A stretch of 33,485 nt of DNA from Aquificales bacterium. GTDB lineage: Bacteria; Aquificota; Aquificia; Aquificales; Aquificaceae. Numbering within the stretch: position 1 is the stretch's first letter; the number at the start of each line of letters is the position of its first letter. The stretch lies in assembly GCA_027078675.1 (NCBI GenBank), contig JALWWX010000243.1, forward strand, positions 1 through 33,485, written 5' to 3'. Made by a program: the position numbers and the translations under genes. The notes beneath the pieces are model-generated. The model ran no database searches, had not been told where the DNA came from, and saw nothing but the letters and a program-made list of their open reading frames with translations. Of this stretch, positions 30,382 through 33,485 are shown piece after piece.

Positions 30382-31389
30382 ATGGGATACAGAGTAGCCA
30401 TTGTAGGAGCAACCGGTGAAGTAGGAAGAAAATTTTTACAAGTCCTTGAGGAAAGGAATTTCCCCGTCAATGACATTGTGCTTTATGCATCTTCAAGATC
30501 CGCAGGTACAAAACTGACCTTTAAAGGAGAAGCAATTGAGGTAAAGGATTTATCCAAAGAAAATAATTTCAGAGGAATTGATATAGCCTTATTTTCAGCG
30601 GGAAGCGGAGTAAGTAAAACCTATGCACCTCTTTTTGCAAGGAATAACGCGGTAGTTATTGATAACTCATCCGCTTGGAGATTGGAAAAAGATGTTCCCC
30701 TCGTTGTACCAGAGGTAAATCCAGAGGATGTTAAAAACCATAAGGGTATAATAGCCAATCCAAACTGTTCAACAATACAAATGGTTGTTGCCCTAAAACC
30801 CATATATGATAAAGTGGGTATAAGCAAGATAATAGTTTCCACCTATCAATCCGTATCTGGCGCGGGTGCAAAGGCTATAAGGGAACTTGAAGATCAAGTA
30901 AGGGCGTGGTGCAGAGGTGAGGAATTTCCTAAGGAGAATTACATACCGAGGAGGATAGCCTTTAATGTCGTACCCCATATAGACATCTTCTTAGAAAACC
31001 TTTATACAAAGGAAGAAATGAAGATGGTTAACGAGACGAGAAAAATACTGCATGATCCGGATATCAAAATTAATGCAACTACTGTCAGAGTCCCGGTATT
31101 TTACGGGCATGCGGAGGCAATAACCATAGAAACAAAGGAATTTATCTCTCCTCAAGAGGCAAGGGATATATTAAGCAAAGGTAAGGGCATAGTTGTTATG
31201 GATGATCCTGAAAACAAGGTATACCCCACACCCATAGATGCGGAAGGAAAGGATGAGGTTTTTGTAGGAAGGATAAGAGAATCCTTAGTTTTTGAAAGGG
31301 GATTGTCAATGTGGGTGGTTGCGGATAATATAAGGAAGGGAGCTGCAACTAACGCTGTTCAAATAGCGGAGTTAATTATAAATCAATGA
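30382..31389 (+). CDS. asd: Aspartate-semialdehyde dehydrogenase
   Basis: YRVAIVGATGEVGRKFLQVLEERNFPVNDIVLYASSRSAGTKLTFKG...IANPNCSTIQMVVALKPIYD...STYQSVSGAGAKAIREL...RVKE-equivalent C-terminal catalytic region. Confidence 0.96.
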   Translation: MGYRVAIVGATGEVGRKFLQVLEERNFPVNDIVLYASSRSAGTKLTFKGEAIEVKDLSKENNFRGIDIALFSAGSGVSKTYAPLFARNNAVVIDNSSAWRLEKDVPLVVPEVNPEDVKNHKGIIANPNCSTIQMVVALKPIYDKVGISKIIVSTYQSVSGAGAKAIRELEDQVRAWCRGEEFPKENYIPRRIAFNVVPHIDIFLENLYTKEEMKMVNETRKILHDPDIKINATTVRVPVFYGHAEAITIETKEFISPQEARDILSKGKGIVVMDDPENKVYPTPIDAEGKDEVFVGRIRESLVFERGLSMWVVADNIRKGAATNAVQIAELIINQ

Positions 31390-32077
31390 GTCCTTCATAA
31401 ATAGCTTTCCCGACAACAACAAAATCCACAACATTGCTCAATTTTTTTACATCTTCCAAAGAAGAAACACCGCCGGAAGCTATTAAGGGCTTTGAAGTCA
31501 TTGATCTTATAACCCTATAAGGTTCAACATCAATACCTTCAAGGGTTCCATCCCTTTCCACTATAGTATAAAGATAACCCCATATAGGAAGGTTATCATA
31601 ACGCTTTACAAGATCATAAGGCTTAAAATCGGATGAGGTTTGCCATCCAGAGACTGCCACCTTACCACCTTTACTGTCTATCGCAAGTATAATCTTATCT
31701 CTAAATTTATAAACCATACGCTCAAAGGTATCTGCATCAGTAATAGCAATAGTTCCAAGAACAAAGTAGTCTATACCCATGTCTTCGTAAAGTGATATAT
31801 GTTCGCATGTCCTGAGTCCTCCGCCGACTTCAATTTCCCCGCGAAAATTCTCCCTTATACGCTTTATTGCTTCACCATTTATAGGTTTACCATTCTTGGC
31901 ACCATCAAGATCCACCACATGTAGCCTCTTAAATCCGGAAGAATCAAAAAGCTCTGCCACGGAAGACGGATCATCCCTGTACTTTTTTATCTTTGAAAAA
32001 TCTCCCTTTTCCAACCTTACAACCTTACCGTCCTTTAAATCAATGGCGGGTATTATAAATTCCCTTAAATTTACCAT
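31376..32077 (-). CDS. hisA: Phosphoribosylformimino-5-aminoimidazole carboxamide ribotide isomerase
   Basis: IIPAIDLKDGKVVRLEKGDFSKIKKYRDDP...RLHVVDLDGAKNGKPING...IEVGGGLRTCEHISLYEDMGIDYFVLGTIAI...LIASGGVSSLEDVKKL. Confidence 0.94.
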   Translation of the reverse strand: MVNLREFIIPAIDLKDGKVVRLEKGDFSKIKKYRDDPSSVAELFDSSGFKRLHVVDLDGAKNGKPINGEAIKRIRENFRGEIEVGGGLRTCEHISLYEDMGIDYFVLGTIAITDADTFERMVYKFRDKIILAIDSKGGKVAVSGWQTSSDFKPYDLVKRYDNLPIWGYLYTIVERDGTLEGIDVEPYRVIRSMTSKPLIASGGVSSLEDVKKLSNVVDFVVVGKAIYEGLIDL

Positions 32078-32104
32078 TGTCAGGAAAAGATTATATTGTA
32101 AAAT
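32077..32104 (+). promoter_or_regulatory. Candidate sigma70-type promoter of nuoE (leaderless)
   Basis: TTGTCA (32077-32082), 16-bp spacer, TAAAAT (32099-32104), then 7 nt to the nuoE ATG at 32112; no SD. Confidence 0.5.
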
Positions 32105-32111
32105 TTAAAAC

Positions 32112-32576
32112 ATGTTTGAAAAAGAGCTTGAGGAGAAGCTTAAAAGTCACATAAATTATTTTCCCAGAAAGGAACAGGCCATACTAATGTGTCTTCATGA
32201 AATTCAGAATCACTACGGTTATATACCCAAGGAAAGCCTCAAGCCGTTATCTGATATGTTAGGATTGCCACTTAACCATGTGGAAGGCGTGGTCGCCTTC
32301 TATGATATGTTTGACACAGAAAGCCCAGCCCGTCATAGGATAAGGGTATGTGTAAGTATAGTATGTCACTTCATGCAGAAGGACAAACTCATATCCGCTC
32401 TTAAAAAGAAGCTGGGTATTGATATGGGTGAGGTTACGGAGGACGGAAGATTCAAGCTGATCCCCGTTCAGTGTATAGGTGGATGTTCAGAAGCTCCCCT
32501 ATTTATGATTGATGAAGATACTTACAAATTTGAAGGAGAGGAGAAGTTAGATGAAATACTTGCCAAATATACTTGA
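32112..32576 (+). CDS. nuoE: NADH-quinone oxidoreductase subunit E (24 kDa, 2Fe-2S)
   Basis: YFPRKEQAILMCLHEIQNHYGYIPKESLKPLSDMLGLPLNHVEGVVAFYDMF...RVCVSIVCHF...VQCIGGCSEAPLFMI; CxxxxC...CxxxC 2Fe-2S ligands. Confidence 0.95.
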   Translation: MFEKELEEKLKSHINYFPRKEQAILMCLHEIQNHYGYIPKESLKPLSDMLGLPLNHVEGVVAFYDMFDTESPARHRIRVCVSIVCHFMQKDKLISALKKKLGIDMGEVTEDGRFKLIPVQCIGGCSEAPLFMIDEDTYKFEGEEKLDEILAKYT

Positions 32577-33485
32577 TATTAAGGCGGAAACAACCCTTAA
32601 CCTTTTGCTTGCAAGGGCTAAAAAGGTAAAGACTCATTCAATAGATGAATATATAGAATCAGGAGGATACAACGCACTTAAAAAGGCACTAAGTATGGAT
32701 CCTAAGGAGATTATTGATTGGGTTGATAAGAGCCAGCTGAGAGGAAGGGGAGGAGCAGGTTTTCCCACTGGAAAGAAATGGCAGTTTGCGGTGCAAAATC
32801 CTCCTCCCAGATACTTTATATGTAATGCGGATGAATCGGAACCAGGTACCTTTAAAGACAGGGTATTAATTGAAAGGGATCCACACCTGCTTATAGAGGG
32901 AATGATAATATCCTCTTACGCTATAGGAGCGGAAAAGGCATTCATATACATAAGAGGAGAGTATCCAGCTGGATACTATATACTCAGAAATGCCATAGAA
33001 GAGGCAAAAAGTAGAGGATTCCTTGGGAAGAATATACTCGGTTCAGGATACAGCCTTGATATATATGTGGCACGCGGTGGCGGTGCATACATATGCGGTG
33101 AGGAAACAGCTCTTATAGAGTCATTGGAGGGTAAAAGGGGACACCCCAGATTAAAACCACCCTTCCCAGTTCAAAAAGGCTTGTGGGGATGCCCCACCGT
33201 TGTCAACAATGTGGAGACAATATGTAACATACCTATCATTGTTGAAAAGGGTTGGGAAGAGTACAGATATATAGGACCCTCTGAATATCCAGGACCCAAG
33301 CTGTTCCCAGTAAGCGGGAAGGTTAAAAAACCAGGTGTTTATGAGCTTCCTATGAATACGACCTTGAGGGAACTTATATTTAAGTATGCGGGAGGAACAT
33401 TGGGAAACAAGAAGATAAAGGCTATACTATCGGGAGCCCTTGATTGCTTTTCAGCGGATGAACTTGACACACCTATGGATTATTC
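32551..33485 (+). CDS. nuoF: NADH-quinone oxidoreductase subunit F (51 kDa), truncated by window end
   Basis: My translation from ATG 32551: MKYLPNILDIKAETTLNLL...LRGRGGAGFPTGKKWQF...CNADESEPGTFKDRVLIERDPHLLIEGMIISSYAIG...RGGGAYICGEETALIESLEGKRGHPRLKPPFP...GLWGCPTVVNNVET; NuoF signatures. Not in ORF track (runs off the edge). Confidence 0.95.
   Translation, partial: MKYLPNILDIKAETTLNLLLARAKKVKTHSIDEYIESGGYNALKKALSMDPKEIIDWVDKSQLRGRGGAGFPTGKKWQFAVQNPPPRYFICNADESEPGTFKDRVLIERDPHLLIEGMIISSYAIGAEKAFIYIRGEYPAGYYILRNAIEEAKSRGFLGKNILGSGYSLDIYVARGGGAYICGEETALIESLEGKRGHPRLKPPFPVQKGLWGCPTVVNNVETICNIPIIVEKGWEEYRYIGPSEYPGPKLFPVSGKVKKPGVYELPMNTTLRELIFKYAGGTLGNKKIKAILSGALDCFSADELDTPMDY

Overview
The window is a very compact, gene-dense chromosomal segment of an LPS-containing (lpxB, kdsA) Gram-negative bacterium. 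Low GC, Arg/Lys/Glu/Ile-rich proteins and gene content suggest an Aquificales-like thermophile; this is inference, not proven. I support about 41 coding regions, nearly all conserved housekeeping or biosynthetic genes: type II secretion pseudopilins, maf, lpxB, scpA, accD, aroA, tyrA, a geranylgeranyl reductase-family protein, rbfA, uppP, kdsA, a CpoB/YbgF-like lipoprotein, uppS, cdsA, galT, queC, a KhtTU-like K+/H+ antiporter pair, a DUF374-like acyltransferase, dapB, mutS2, murB-ddl-ftsQ-ftsA-ftsZ, rpsB-tsf-pyrH, asd, hisA and nuoE-nuoF. I see no tRNA, rRNA, CRISPR array, IS element or phage. The observations most worth a second look are: (1) a putative H-type pseudoknot RNA leader between ftsZ and rpsB, with two crossing perfect 8-bp helices, one running into the rpsB Shine-Dalgarno, behind an extended -10 promoter; (2) a Cyc2-like fused monoheme cytochrome/outer-membrane porin; (3) an unlisted 29-aa single-TM micro-ORF coupled by a TAATG overlap to maf; (4) a signal-peptide-less 537-aa beta-helix protein inside a core translation/division locus; (5) a pattern in which all six convergent gene junctions overlap antisense at their 3' ends (11-32 bp), while several divergent pairs have gaps of only 26-45 bp with interleaved or symmetric -10 elements and SD-less starts, suggesting leaderless or near-leaderless transcripts.
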